Virus record (IMG/VR): IMGVR_UViG_3300025133_007827
Location: 1-52,764 of that record
Source: a virus
Length of the DNA stretch: 52,764 bases
Strand: one strand, 5' to 3'
Below the pieces are notes generated by a model. That model saw only the letters and a program-made list of their open reading frames with translations, had not been told where the DNA came from and ran no database searches. The position numbers and the translations under genes were made by a program. Shown here one piece after another: positions 21,652-30,345 of the stretch. The first letter of the stretch is position 1. Every line of letters starts with the position of its first letter.

Positions 21652-22511
21652 TAAATGAGTTCCTGAATTTCCTCTACTGTGAACTGCTCTACTTCGTTAG
21701 AATACTTTCCAGTCTCGAGAATTTTTTCATGTTGATTCTCACCTGGCTGAAGCCCAATCGCTTTCACTTTAAGTAACTCTGTTTCCGGGAGGTACTTATT
21801 AGCCATCGCTTGGAGGAGATTTTCAATTGACATTGATTTCATCTCTGGTACATATGGGGATGCATTCGTAGCGTTTTCAAGACAATCAAATATCAGATCC
21901 ACAGCCTGATCGATTGTCCAAAAATACCTCGTAGCGGTCGGATCTGTCACTATGACTTCCTGTCCAGCTTCAAGTAGGTCTCTCCACTTACAGAGAACTG
22001 AACCAGTCGAATACAGAACATTACCGTATCGGACCATCCGATAGTCACATTCAGAGTGCAAATCCTCATATTCTTCAAACATCTTTTCCATGATGTACTT
22101 GGTTGCTCCGTATACACCTGCTATCTGTGCTGCTTTATCAGTACTGATCCCCAAGACGAACTCTGGATTATACTTCACTGATGAGTTTAACAGATTCAAG
22201 GATCCCTGCACATTTGATAATGTACACTGACGAGCCTGTTGTTCAGCCATGGGAACGTGCTTGAATGCTGCAAGGTGAAACACTCCGGTCACATCACGCA
22301 TACAGACCTCCCACACGATTGGATCTGATATATCACCGGTGTAAATCTCAACGTCTGGAAATTTCTGTTTCAGTTTAAGTAGATTACCTTCATTCCTAGC
22401 AACTGTAACGACTCGACCGCCTTGGTCAAAAATTCTCTCTATGAGCGCTCCACCAAGAAATCCAGATCCCCCGGTGACTAAATATTTTTGTCCCTGTTTA
22501 ATTTTTATCAT
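21651..22511 (-). CDS. CapD/PseB-like NAD-dependent nucleotide sugar dehydratase
   Basis: About 286 residues from the ATG at 22511, directly before KIKQGQKYLVTGGSGFLGG; the frame reaches 22574 but overlaps the upstream gene. TGGSGFLG is the NAD-binding loop, ISTDKAAQ and YGATKYIMEKMF (YxxxK) match the polysaccharide biosynthesis protein CapD/FlaA1/PseB family, and RYFWTIDQAVDLI is a late family motif. Members are UDP-N-acetylhexosamine 4,6-dehydratases or 5-epimerases, giving the keto sugar that the DegT enzyme downstream could aminate. Confidence 0.88.
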   Translation of the reverse strand: MIKIKQGQKYLVTGGSGFLGGALIERIFDQGGRVVTVARNEGNLLKLKQKFPDVEIYTGDISDPIVWEVCMRDVTGVFHLAAFKHVPMAEQQARQCTLSNVQGSLNLLNSSVKYNPEFVLGISTDKAAQIAGVYGATKYIMEKMFEEYEDLHSECDYRMVRYGNVLYSTGSVLCKWRDLLEAGQEVIVTDPTATRYFWTIDQAVDLIFDCLENATNASPYVPEMKSMSIENLLQAMANKYLPETELLKVKAIGLQPGENQHEKILETGKYSNEVEQFTVEEIQELI

Positions 22512-23529
22512 TGAATACATCCTCCCATTTATAGAGTTTTTTTTGGTTAAATAAATTGTATGTGTTAAATTCACTCATCTGTGAAGCTTTTTTATACCAC
22601 TCGTGACGATCCCTGGCTGGTCCTACATCTCCTGGATTGATTCCTTCTTCGCCAAGTATGTATCTTCTCTTCTTAGTGTGTTTCCGATTATGCACCAGTA
22701 GTATGTTTTTAAAAATATACTGTATAATTGAATTGCCAAACATGCGCTGTAATACTTGCATAAATGCTGTATCTTCATGTATAAAGAAAGATCCACGTGG
22801 TATGTTGACACCCGACTTCACTACTTCTGAAGAGAATACTAGTCCACATCCATTAAATTTTAAATTGTTGGTCTGTTGAACATCCAAATCCTCAACCTTA
22901 TCATTGAATGAATTCATCTCATCTATGGACATATTATATCTAAGGCTCCACCATCGTTCCGTATCTACGGTGGACATGTCCACAAACGGTTTATCTGTGA
23001 ATTCTGGATGTTCTAGTACTTCCCACGTTTGATCCCACATCTTGCACGTAGCAAAGAAAGCCACGTATTTAGGTGTCTGATCCTTCACCGAGCTGTGTAA
23101 GTGATCAAGCACCTGAAAGGTCTGTCTAGGAATCAGCGCATCGCTCTCACCCCACATCAGTACATCAACTTCTGTACAATACTTATCATTGAAGTCTCTC
23201 CGATAGTCAGCTACTGTGTATATGAGATCGGATCGATGATTTATCTCAAAACGTAAATTGTGGTGGTGCCCTACTGTGGCATCAACGTCATAATCAAATA
23301 CTTCTTCCAACAGGGATTTAAATTTCTCCTTGATATCGCTGATCGTTATTTGTGTCTCATCAACACTCTCTAGAGATTCATTACAATTCAAATATAAATC
23401 CACGATCACATTCTCTCTATTATCTACGACGTCTAACGCATTTTTTACACTACGTAGATACTCACCGATCATTTCAATCTCATACCACTGTACAAGACAC
23501 CCTATTGCGAATTTATTTTTCAATTCCAT
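22498..23529 (-). CDS. Glycosyltransferase-like protein, 343 aa
   Basis: The N-terminus (KFAIGCLVQWYEIEMIGEYLRSV) resembles the first strand and helix of family 2-like GT-A proteins and DVLMWGESDALIPRQTF at about 118-134 holds an acidic ES-D site where DxD usually lies. RGSFFIHEDTAFMQVLQ supplies the later acceptor-side acidic residues (ED). No precise family can be given. Overlaps the upstream gene by 17 bases. Confidence 0.65.
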   Translation of the reverse strand: MELKNKFAIGCLVQWYEIEMIGEYLRSVKNALDVVDNRENVIVDLYLNCNESLESVDETQITISDIKEKFKSLLEEVFDYDVDATVGHHHNLRFEINHRSDLIYTVADYRRDFNDKYCTEVDVLMWGESDALIPRQTFQVLDHLHSSVKDQTPKYVAFFATCKMWDQTWEVLEHPEFTDKPFVDMSTVDTERWWSLRYNMSIDEMNSFNDKVEDLDVQQTNNLKFNGCGLVFSSEVVKSGVNIPRGSFFIHEDTAFMQVLQRMFGNSIIQYIFKNILLVHNRKHTKKRRYILGEEGINPGDVGPARDRHEWYKKASQMSEFNTYNLFNQKKLYKWEDVFNDKN

Positions 23530-24268
23530 TTATCAAATCTCCATAAAGGTATTTATATGTTTTCTCCATCCAGAACGGTACACTTGTTTCCTTTTCTGGA
23601 ATACCATTAAAGTGCATAATGTAACCTAATTTTGCATGCAACATATCTTCGCCGAGAATTTCTTTTTTAAGCATGCAAGTCATATTATACTCATACGGTA
23701 GCAATTTCACATCAATATCGTGCTTAGACAACATTAAATTTAATATCGTTTGATCTCTCCCTATCCCGTACTTTGCCACTAAATCGTGTATAAGTTGTTT
23801 ATGTCCACAATACAACTCAATCATTTCTTTAAAAAACACTCTATGAGTCTTATTTACAATCTGAAACCCTCCGTTGCCATAATCCCAAAAATCTAACCAA
23901 TCATTGGGAAACAGATGTTTTTTATAGTGCTCCATACCTCTCAGGATCCAATCATAACTACCATCATCGTGTACCAGACAGTACTTGTTATCCGTCATAT
24001 TAAAAAAATTAGGACAATCCGGATGAACGATGGTATCCGCATCAACAATGAGAACTTGATTGTAATCAATCTCATTATGATCCAACATATCAAACAGATA
24101 ATATCTCTGAAAGATGACATGCATGTCGTTAGTGTCCACCACTGGGTTCTCCAACAGAAATAACTCTGCATCATTTTTCTCACAGAAATGCTTCCAAGAA
24201 TTTATCGAGTATTGATACTCCTTCTTGCTCTCAGCGTTTATAGCTAACATGAATACAATATTCTTCAT
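23513..24268 (-). CDS. GT-A glycosyltransferase with DxD motif
   Basis: 251 residues. QVLIVDADTIVHPD at about 71-84 holds the DxD that binds metal and nucleotide sugar; GNGGFQIVNK is the following acceptor region and KLGYIMHFNGIPEK the late His region seen in GT8-like and related folds. It is clearly related to the N-terminal half of the next gene upstream (24265-25635): both share the IVDAD/FLADS strand, DCPNFF/NAPNPF, LTDxR/MTDNK and MHFNGIP/IFNGIPK positions, so they are paralogues. Confidence 0.8.
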   Translation of the reverse strand: MKNIVFMLAINAESKKEYQYSINSWKHFCEKNDAELFLLENPVVDTNDMHVIFQRYYLFDMLDHNEIDYNQVLIVDADTIVHPDCPNFFNMTDNKYCLVHDDGSYDWILRGMEHYKKHLFPNDWLDFWDYGNGGFQIVNKTHRVFFKEMIELYCGHKQLIHDLVAKYGIGRDQTILNLMLSKHDIDVKLLPYEYNMTCMLKKEILGEDMLHAKLGYIMHFNGIPEKETSVPFWMEKTYKYLYGDLINGIEK

Positions 24269-25635
24269 TTAAAGTTGCAGATCACTCCTTCCATGTCAAA
24301 AAATTTTGTTCCTTTTGCAGATACGAGATCTTCCGGGTTCTCTCCCATGAACTTATGAACTTGCAAGGTACCATCATTAATTTTCTCATCTATGGCAGCT
24401 TTAACTTCACCTGGTGGCCATCCATAGTCATCAAAAATAAAAATCGGTTTATCAAAATAATTGACTGAATTGTTAATGTCCTGCAGCACATTTAAGTACC
24501 GATGATCCGCATCAATGAATACTACCTGACACTGTTCAAACTCCCATGGGTCTTTATATAGATCCATCTTCATAAATTGTACATTATCTCTACCTGCACA
24601 ATTCTTTTCAGCTTGTTCAAGATTCCAATCATCCCAATCCACAGCAATGACTTTTCCAAAAATGTGACTGAGAACGCGGGAAGATTGGCCCTGCGAGCAG
24701 CAAATTTCCAGGCACGTCATCTGTTTGTATTTGTCGTCCGAGAAAGTCTCCAGAAGATCCCGTTTGAATTTCCGACTAGTAGTATATTTGGCTGTATCCT
24801 TGTGCTTCACCTGATCTAAAATCTTATCATACTGAGCTGTGTCCATGTTATAATTATCCTTCACCAAATTCCACGTCTGCTCAATCAATTGTGTGCGTTC
24901 GTTTTTGGGGATCCCATTAAAGATCCAATTATATCCATACTTGATAAAAAATGGTGTCGTGTCATCTCCGTCCTGCCAATTATGAGAGAGCAATTCTTTT
25001 CTGTGCATGTGTGTGAGTTTAAACCCTAGTGGTAGATCCAGATTCACATCTACGTCGTTCATCTGGAGCCAATAATTCAGTGGTGTCTGCTCCGTACCCT
25101 TCTTGACCAGATTATCTTGAAGCTCTATAAATGCATCCGTGTTATCCAGATAGAGCTGCTTAAATCCCTGGATGAGCTCTTTATGTGATTCATTAAAAAT
25201 GATAACTCCACTGTTAATGTACCGCATCTGATCAAGTTCAAAACCATCAAAAAAATCTTTATATCCCTGTATACTGTCATGGATCCATCTCATATTATCA
25301 GTATCTCGCCATCCGGTGAATCTATGATCTGTCAATTCAAACGGATTTGGTGCATTCCATTTGATCATGCACGTGCTGTCGGCGAGAAAGATCTGATCAT
25401 ACTTGATGCCCATGTCATCCAAGATGTCAAATACATACATGATCTTTTGCCAATTTGGGCGAAACCTGAACAGGTCGTCCTGGACCGGTTGTATAAACGG
25501 TACGAGTAAACAATCATTTCGTTCACACCAATATTCCCATGATTTTCGAATATATTCAAAATATCCATATCCACCATACTTTTCCGTATTGTCCTGATGG
25601 ACTATCATAGGTAACCAAACTATGTTCTTTTTCAT
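24265..25635 (-). CDS. Fusion of a GT-A glycosyltransferase-like domain and a SAM-dependent methyltransferase
   Basis: About 456 residues from the Met at 25635. Residues 1-265 match the neighbouring GT-A protein, but the DxD is replaced: FLADSTCM stands where the paralogue has VDADTIV. Residues about 300-456 form a class I SAM methyltransferase: CLEICCSQGQSSRVL (motif I), GKVIAVDWDDWN (acidic end of strand 2), QCQVVFIDADHRY (metal-binding Asp pair region) and FIFDDYGWP. The C-terminal part resembles metal-dependent O-methyltransferases acting on sugars. A product that is transferred and capped by methylation is a reasonable inference. Confidence 0.8.
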   Translation of the reverse strand: MKKNIVWLPMIVHQDNTEKYGGYGYFEYIRKSWEYWCERNDCLLVPFIQPVQDDLFRFRPNWQKIMYVFDILDDMGIKYDQIFLADSTCMIKWNAPNPFELTDHRFTGWRDTDNMRWIHDSIQGYKDFFDGFELDQMRYINSGVIIFNESHKELIQGFKQLYLDNTDAFIELQDNLVKKGTEQTPLNYWLQMNDVDVNLDLPLGFKLTHMHRKELLSHNWQDGDDTTPFFIKYGYNWIFNGIPKNERTQLIEQTWNLVKDNYNMDTAQYDKILDQVKHKDTAKYTTSRKFKRDLLETFSDDKYKQMTCLEICCSQGQSSRVLSHIFGKVIAVDWDDWNLEQAEKNCAGRDNVQFMKMDLYKDPWEFEQCQVVFIDADHRYLNVLQDINNSVNYFDKPIFIFDDYGWPPGEVKAAIDEKINDGTLQVHKFMGENPEDLVSAKGTKFFDMEGVICNFK

Positions 25636-26696
25636 GCGAAACACTCTTTCAATTTATTCAAGTCGACCATCCAAGGAGAATTCATTCCACCAGAAATTGA
25701 CAGAGCGCTTTCGCCGGTAATAACATCATCTTTCCTATCTACAAATTTTGTATCGTTGAACATATGAATGTCCGTGTGAGTCAAAGCGTACTCAAGTCTT
25801 TTATTTATATCAAAAAACTCTGGACTGTTCAAAGATATGACTTTAGTGTCTGGTTTACAGAAAAGAACATTTGACATGCCTCCTCCTATCGGACCCACAA
25901 CGCTCTCTGCAGATCTAAACACGCTGATCTTTTCTTCCATTGATAAGTTTTCGCAGAAAATCTCTTCAAACCCATAACTTCGTAACAATTCAACGACATC
26001 ATCCTCATTTACACACATCCTTTCGGCAGTGTAATCAGTTCCGATATTATCAGATTTAGGTTGTGTCCAAGTCCGTCTGGACACATATATTTTTTTCCTT
26101 TCACCATCTTCAGCATCCATCGAATTGATTATAGAAAAAACTCCTTTATGTGGTGGATCCAATGACATCCTGTTATGAGTCAACGAAGACCCAACAAGTA
26201 TAGTTTCATATTGCGTTGCTCTATCGAGAAAAATTAAATCTTCTCTCTTAATCCCCAACAAATCCAAAGTCTCGTACACGAATGGATACAGATCGCGTTT
26301 GCCTTCGGGTACACTTACCAGTAATTTTAAATTGCTGATCTTCTTTTTTTCTTCAAAATAAGAATACAGATAAGGAACTGTGTCATAGATCCAGTGAAAA
26401 TAATTCGCACAATTATACACAAAATAAAAAACTGGTGTAGTTTCTATTTTGTTTGTATCCGTATTTGTGCATTCCCATTCCATATCCGATTCATAACTTG
26501 TACCTCTACCAAGAGACATGAACATCTCTATCGTAGGGAGAAGTAATTCACCATTGGACTTAATGAGTGGTAGTGGATAATGAATGCTAGCGCCATCGAT
26601 TACACAATTCTTGAAATATCCAATGTTTATATTTCTCTCAGCATCAAGAACTCTAATATCTGTCTTGTCTGACTTATCCCAATATTTGATCTTCAT
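25632..26696 (-). CDS. GT61-family glycosyltransferase
   Basis: 354 residues. NYFHWIYDTVPYLYSYFEE at about 110-128 is the first conserved motif (N-xxHW-xxDxxPrl), KKIYVSRRTW near 201-210 the second, and SVVGPIGGGMSNVLFCKPDT at about 268-287 the third (GxHGAgxxNxlF-like, here GGGMSN). These define the DUF563/GT61 family, which transfers xylose and other sugars onto glycoproteins or polysaccharides. The usual HGA is GGG here, a small deviation. Confidence 0.85.
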   Translation of the reverse strand: MKIKYWDKSDKTDIRVLDAERNINIGYFKNCVIDGASIHYPLPLIKSNGELLLPTIEMFMSLGRGTSYESDMEWECTNTDTNKIETTPVFYFVYNCANYFHWIYDTVPYLYSYFEEKKKISNLKLLVSVPEGKRDLYPFVYETLDLLGIKREDLIFLDRATQYETILVGSSLTHNRMSLDPPHKGVFSIINSMDAEDGERKKIYVSRRTWTQPKSDNIGTDYTAERMCVNEDDVVELLRSYGFEEIFCENLSMEEKISVFRSAESVVGPIGGGMSNVLFCKPDTKVISLNSPEFFDINKRLEYALTHTDIHMFNDTKFVDRKDDVITGESALSISGGMNSPWMVDLNKLKECFA

Positions 26697-27405
26697 AAAA
26701 TTCCTTTGGAGTTCCCCAGCAACGATACTCGTCTACATCAAATACCTTTATGTCTAAATCCGTTAAAGTATTAAAAATATTATCTATGTAGAATTCACCA
26801 TTACTTCTAATGTTATTCTCATATATCCTGGTCAGCCCTTCTAAAAAATACTTAGCTCGTTTAAAATAAAAAGTTCCGACTATTGCGCGCTCGTTATATG
26901 AATCTTCAAATATTTTTTGTTTCACATACGTTTTTAATAAATTTCCAGTTTCATCAACATCTAACCAACTATACGAATCCGGATCGTCCGAAAATGCCTT
27001 ATTATGGATTGTCGTCCAAACCACAATATCAGATTCCAACAACTCATCATATTTATTTTCATCCCATCTGAGACCATAATCGCAACAACTGATAAGCAGT
27101 GATTCCTCTGGACGGATGCTTGATTGCAAAATGCCCAGTTCTGCTGTCATGGCCTGTCCCTCAGTGACTCCTTCCATGAAAACTAATTCAGAATTTGGGT
27201 ACCTATCCGTCAGCATTATATCGATGTTGTATTTTTTCCGATGCTCTTCCAAACATACAAAAACATATCTGTCCGGAACCGGTAAACAATCTACAGCTTC
27301 ACATACCATGTAATTATCGTTCACTCTCAGTAGGGGTTTTGGCAACTCGTATCCTTTATCTACAAATCTCTGACCCCTGCCCGCCAATGTTATCAAATTA
27401 ACCAT
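26674..27405 (-). CDS. Sugar-phosphate nucleotidyltransferase-like protein (NTP_transferase fold), first copy
   Basis: 243 residues. LAGRGQRFVDKGYELPKPLL at about 7-26 is the signature loop (GxGxRxxxxxxxxPKPL) of RmlA/GlmU/CTP-sugar type pyrophosphorylases, with the catalytic Arg and Lys. LISCCDYGL holds the Mg-binding Asp and GTFYFKR a later conserved strand. It activates a sugar- or polyol-phosphate with an NTP. It overlaps the GDPD-like gene at its start and shares its motif spacing with the second copy at 28148. Confidence 0.82.
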   Translation of the reverse strand: MVNLITLAGRGQRFVDKGYELPKPLLRVNDNYMVCEAVDCLPVPDRYVFVCLEEHRKKYNIDIMLTDRYPNSELVFMEGVTEGQAMTAELGILQSSIRPEESLLISCCDYGLRWDENKYDELLESDIVVWTTIHNKAFSDDPDSYSWLDVDETGNLLKTYVKQKIFEDSYNERAIVGTFYFKRAKYFLEGLTRIYENNIRSNGEFYIDNIFNTLTDLDIKVFDVDEYRCWGTPKEFYEDQILG

Positions 27406-27841
27406 TCCATGCTCCTATATAGTCAGAACAAATCCCATAAACATCTGCTGGATTCCACTTCATTAATTCATCATCGCTTAATAGTGGTATTATACATTTA
27501 TTATCAATATTATTTAAATTATGAGCCCATATATGATTATCACTTATTATAGTGTAATCTTCTTTTTGGTGATAAAAAACTCTTATCTTTGTATCGATTA
27601 GTTCACTCAAGGCTTCAAAATCTTTACAATGTACCCACAGCTTATCCTTTCTATTCAATAACCATTGTAACTCGACTTCATACTGACCAAAATCATGTCC
27701 AAATAAAAATTTATCATCTACGTATCTAACATCCACTTCAACATCATAACCTAGATCAATAGCTTCTTGAATATAAGATTTTGTATTTTCTCGTTTGAGA
27801 ATTACACCATCTATATTTCCTCTGTGAGAGATTAAAATCAT
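27398..27841 (-). CDS. GDPD-like (glycerophosphodiester phosphodiesterase family) protein, short
   Basis: 147 residues. The start ILISHRGNIDG, then ENTKSYIQEAIDLGYDVEVDV and KFLFGHDFG follow the GDPD pattern (HRG, xENT, E-x-D metal site, HD). The usual family length is about 230-300, so this is about half size and lacks a clear C-terminal part of the TIM barrel, though a later WVHCKDFEALSEL strand is present. An active hydrolase of a phosphodiester is possible. It lies between two nucleotidyltransferases and a phosphatase. Confidence 0.7.
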   Translation of the reverse strand: MILISHRGNIDGVILKRENTKSYIQEAIDLGYDVEVDVRYVDDKFLFGHDFGQYEVELQWLLNRKDKLWVHCKDFEALSELIDTKIRVFYHQKEDYTIISDNHIWAHNLNNIDNKCIIPLLSDDELMKWNPADVYGICSDYIGAWNG

Positions 27842-28167
27842 ATTTCTTCTATTCTCTTTGCTTTATCACATATTAATAAATCGTAAAATGGTTTATCACC
27901 AACTCTCAATTTATGATATTTTGCGCCCCAGTGATCTAACTGCTGTTCGGTCAATCCGTAATAATTTACTTTAGTCACCGAACCCCTTGCTGTCCAATAA
28001 ACAATTTTCTTGCCCTCATGATATAATTTATTAATCTTACTGATATTTTCATGATTGGGGATTGCTTTTTCATATACTCTTTCATTTTTATAAAAACAGA
28101 TTGTCTCATCTATATCTACATAAACAGTAAAAACGTCATTATTTAATTTATGTGCGACTTCTTTCAT
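27838..28167 (-). CDS. Small HAD-family phosphatase
   Basis: 109 residues. VYVDIDETICFY at about 15-26 is HAD motif I (DxDxT), IVYWTARGS at about 55-63 motif II (Thr/Ser), and KPFYDLLICDKAK at about 92-104 the Lys/Asp of motifs III/IV. Cap-less small HADs of this type occur in capsule and glycan loci beside nucleotidyltransferases. It probably removes phosphate from a sugar or polyol bisphosphate. It overlaps the second nucleotidyltransferase by 20 bases. Confidence 0.8.
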   Translation of the reverse strand: MKEVAHKLNNDVFTVYVDIDETICFYKNERVYEKAIPNHENISKINKLYHEGKKIVYWTARGSVTKVNYYGLTEQQLDHWGAKYHKLRVGDKPFYDLLICDKAKRIEEI

Positions 28168-28975
28168 ATTCTTTCCAATAGTTATAACATTTTACTAAAT
28201 CCTCTTCTGAATCAACCTGCAGTCCAGAAATTATAGTATTCCATGCTTCATAATTTTCTACTTCATCCGGAGTACCAAATACCGTGACATGATCTGTATC
28301 GTAAATTCTCACATCAAGTCTGTCTGTGACCATAAGATTGTAAACTAAAGTGACATAATATTCCCCATTAGTGTGTTTAACTTCATTATCAATAGCAGCT
28401 CGAAAATACTTTTTTATATAAGAACCCTTACTAAAATAATATGTTCCTGTTGATGCATGTTCATTCATATGATCATCTGTATAGGGTTCTTTTTCCTTTA
28501 TCTCTACCAACGAATCACCTTCTGTTTTACAATACGCCATGTAAGTAGAACTTAATCTATGTGGATGAAATCCAGAATGAGTTAAAATACAACCCTCAAC
28601 TTTATTTTCTGTTACATATTTTTTAAAATCTTCATAATCCCATAAATAAGGATTATCACAATAACAAACAATAACTTCTTCATCATCGTGTATATTATCT
28701 AAATGCGGCATAACAGTAAAAACTGGACCTTTGGTATGTTGTGGCACTGATAATATCGTGCAACCTCTTTTTATTCCTTGTAAATATGACTCTGTCTCAT
28801 TAGTTTGCAAATGTCTTTCATTACAAATAAAAATCATCTCATCATCTTCATCAAACATATTAACAATTCTATCAATTATTTTTTGACCTGCTACTTCAAT
28901 AAATGGTTTAGGTTTTTTATAACCAGCGTCCACAAATCGTTGACCTAAACCCGCCATTGGTATTATCACCTTCAT
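28148..28975 (-). CDS. Sugar-phosphate nucleotidyltransferase-like protein, second copy
   Basis: 275 residues. IPMAGLGQRFVDAGYKKPKP at about 5-24 is the same signature loop as in the gene at 26674. CYCDNPYL supplies the catalytic acidic residue, ASTGTYYFSKGSYI a later strand, and the C-terminal part has the usual TVFGTPDEVENYEAW (TPxE/D). Together with the HAD phosphatase and the kinase-aldolase it suggests a short route to an activated sugar or polyol. Confidence 0.85.
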   Translation of the reverse strand: MKVIIPMAGLGQRFVDAGYKKPKPFIEVAGQKIIDRIVNMFDEDDEMIFICNERHLQTNETESYLQGIKRGCTILSVPQHTKGPVFTVMPHLDNIHDDEEVIVCYCDNPYLWDYEDFKKYVTENKVEGCILTHSGFHPHRLSSTYMAYCKTEGDSLVEIKEKEPYTDDHMNEHASTGTYYFSKGSYIKKYFRAAIDNEVKHTNGEYYVTLVYNLMVTDRLDVRIYDTDHVTVFGTPDEVENYEAWNTIISGLQVDSEEDLVKCYNYWKEYERSRT

Positions 28976-30345
28976 GATAATTTTCTCCTGTATTTTTCAT
29001 CTTCCATGTTCTTAATTTTATTGACCTCTTCAGTGGTTAAATATTTAGGCATCAACCCTGCTTCTTTTTGTATGTGCAGAATATAATCATTTATAGGTTT
29101 ATTCTCTTCCATCAAAGCTACAGCATCCGGAAAAATAAAATGCTCTGAATCTGAGTCATTGAATTTTGTAGAATATGTAGTGAATGTTTTTGAATTTTGT
29201 ACAAGCCAATCTTTACACATTTTATTAATTTTTAAACTCATATCCAAAGTTTCTTTAAAAGAGTCACCACAACAAATCAAACCATGATTCTCTAATAAAA
29301 TTACTTTATTGTCCGACTTGATAAAAGTAGATGCCAATTCTTTTCCGGGTGATGTGTACTCTATCCAATCAAATTCATCTAAAATGTCATCTAATATTAT
29401 TGCTGAATTTTCTGAACATAGGATGGTATTAAGATATATGGGATGCGTGTGTAACACGACAGGATCCGCACATTTTATATGTAACCCAATCTCCATAGAT
29501 GGTTTCTTTTGATTTTCATTTATAAGAGAGCCACTCAAATCACAAACAGAATACCCATTCAACATAGATACGTCAGACATACTATACCCAGATGATGTAA
29601 TTATTATCTTGTCATCAAACTTATAAGACAAATTGCCGCCGGCGGACTGAACCAGCTCATATTCAAAAGATAAACTTCTGCAAGTCATCAAAAAATCTTT
29701 ATGTAAATCATAAAACCGTTTAACCTTTCTAAGTATAATCGCGTTACTACCTACGTTGTTTACAATTTCATAATTTAAATTGACCGTTTCATACTTTTTT
29801 TTACTAAAAGTGACAACAGCGTCAGCTTTTTCTATTTGCGGTTGAATATATTTTTTATCATCAACTTCTCTTCTCTTTATGACTGATAAAACCTTTTCTT
29901 CTGTGTAGCCTCTACTCTCTACATCCCTACTTACCTTCCACTCCCTCGTCAATACTTCATCGGTATTAATGAAGATATTCAAATCAGCAATGAGGCACAC
30001 TTCATCATCGTACAGACTATGAAGTCCTTCGTGGATGATTATATCAGCAGAATCTACATTTACATTAGAAATAAATTTACCAGAATCGTGACTATAAATG
30101 TCTCTTGCGATCGACTTACCGTCAACTAAATCATATAATTGTTTTTTACCAATATCAAGATTATTTGCTTTAGGATTAAAGTGTGTAAAGTAATCCCATT
30201 TAAGGTTGTCTCTTTCCCACTTGTGTAAATCATCTCCGTGTAAGTGTAAAACCTGTTCTTTTGCGGACGATAAAATCAAAACGATCATGGTCGCAATAGT
30301 AGTTTTACCTACACCGGAACTACCGGAAATGTTTATTAATTTCAA
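28972..30345 (-). CDS. Fusion of a P-loop kinase (uridine/pantothenate-kinase-like) and a class II aldolase
   Basis: About 457 residues from a TTG at 30345, which has AAGGAG 10 bases upstream; the frame extends to 30405 and overlaps the upstream gene further. Residues 8-16 are the Walker A GSSGVGKTT, followed by a kinase pattern (LHLHGDDLHKW, IIIHEGLHSLY, VSRDVESRGY) as in the uridine kinase/PRK family. Residues about 210-457 form a class II aldolase/adducin domain: SAGGNLS, KPSMEIGLH (catalytic Glu), VVLHTHPIY (HxH zinc ligands) and LLENHGLI (third His). This kinase-aldolase fusion would phosphorylate a small sugar and join or cleave it. Confidence 0.8.
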   Translation of the reverse strand: MKLINISGSSGVGKTTIATMIVLILSSAKEQVLHLHGDDLHKWERDNLKWDYFTHFNPKANNLDIGKKQLYDLVDGKSIARDIYSHDSGKFISNVNVDSADIIIHEGLHSLYDDEVCLIADLNIFINTDEVLTREWKVSRDVESRGYTEEKVLSVIKRREVDDKKYIQPQIEKADAVVTFSKKKYETVNLNYEIVNNVGSNAIILRKVKRFYDLHKDFLMTCRSLSFEYELVQSAGGNLSYKFDDKIIITSSGYSMSDVSMLNGYSVCDLSGSLINENQKKPSMEIGLHIKCADPVVLHTHPIYLNTILCSENSAIILDDILDEFDWIEYTSPGKELASTFIKSDNKVILLENHGLICCGDSFKETLDMSLKINKMCKDWLVQNSKTFTTYSTKFNDSDSEHFIFPDAVALMEENKPINDYILHIQKEAGLMPKYLTTEEVNKIKNMEDEKYRRKLS

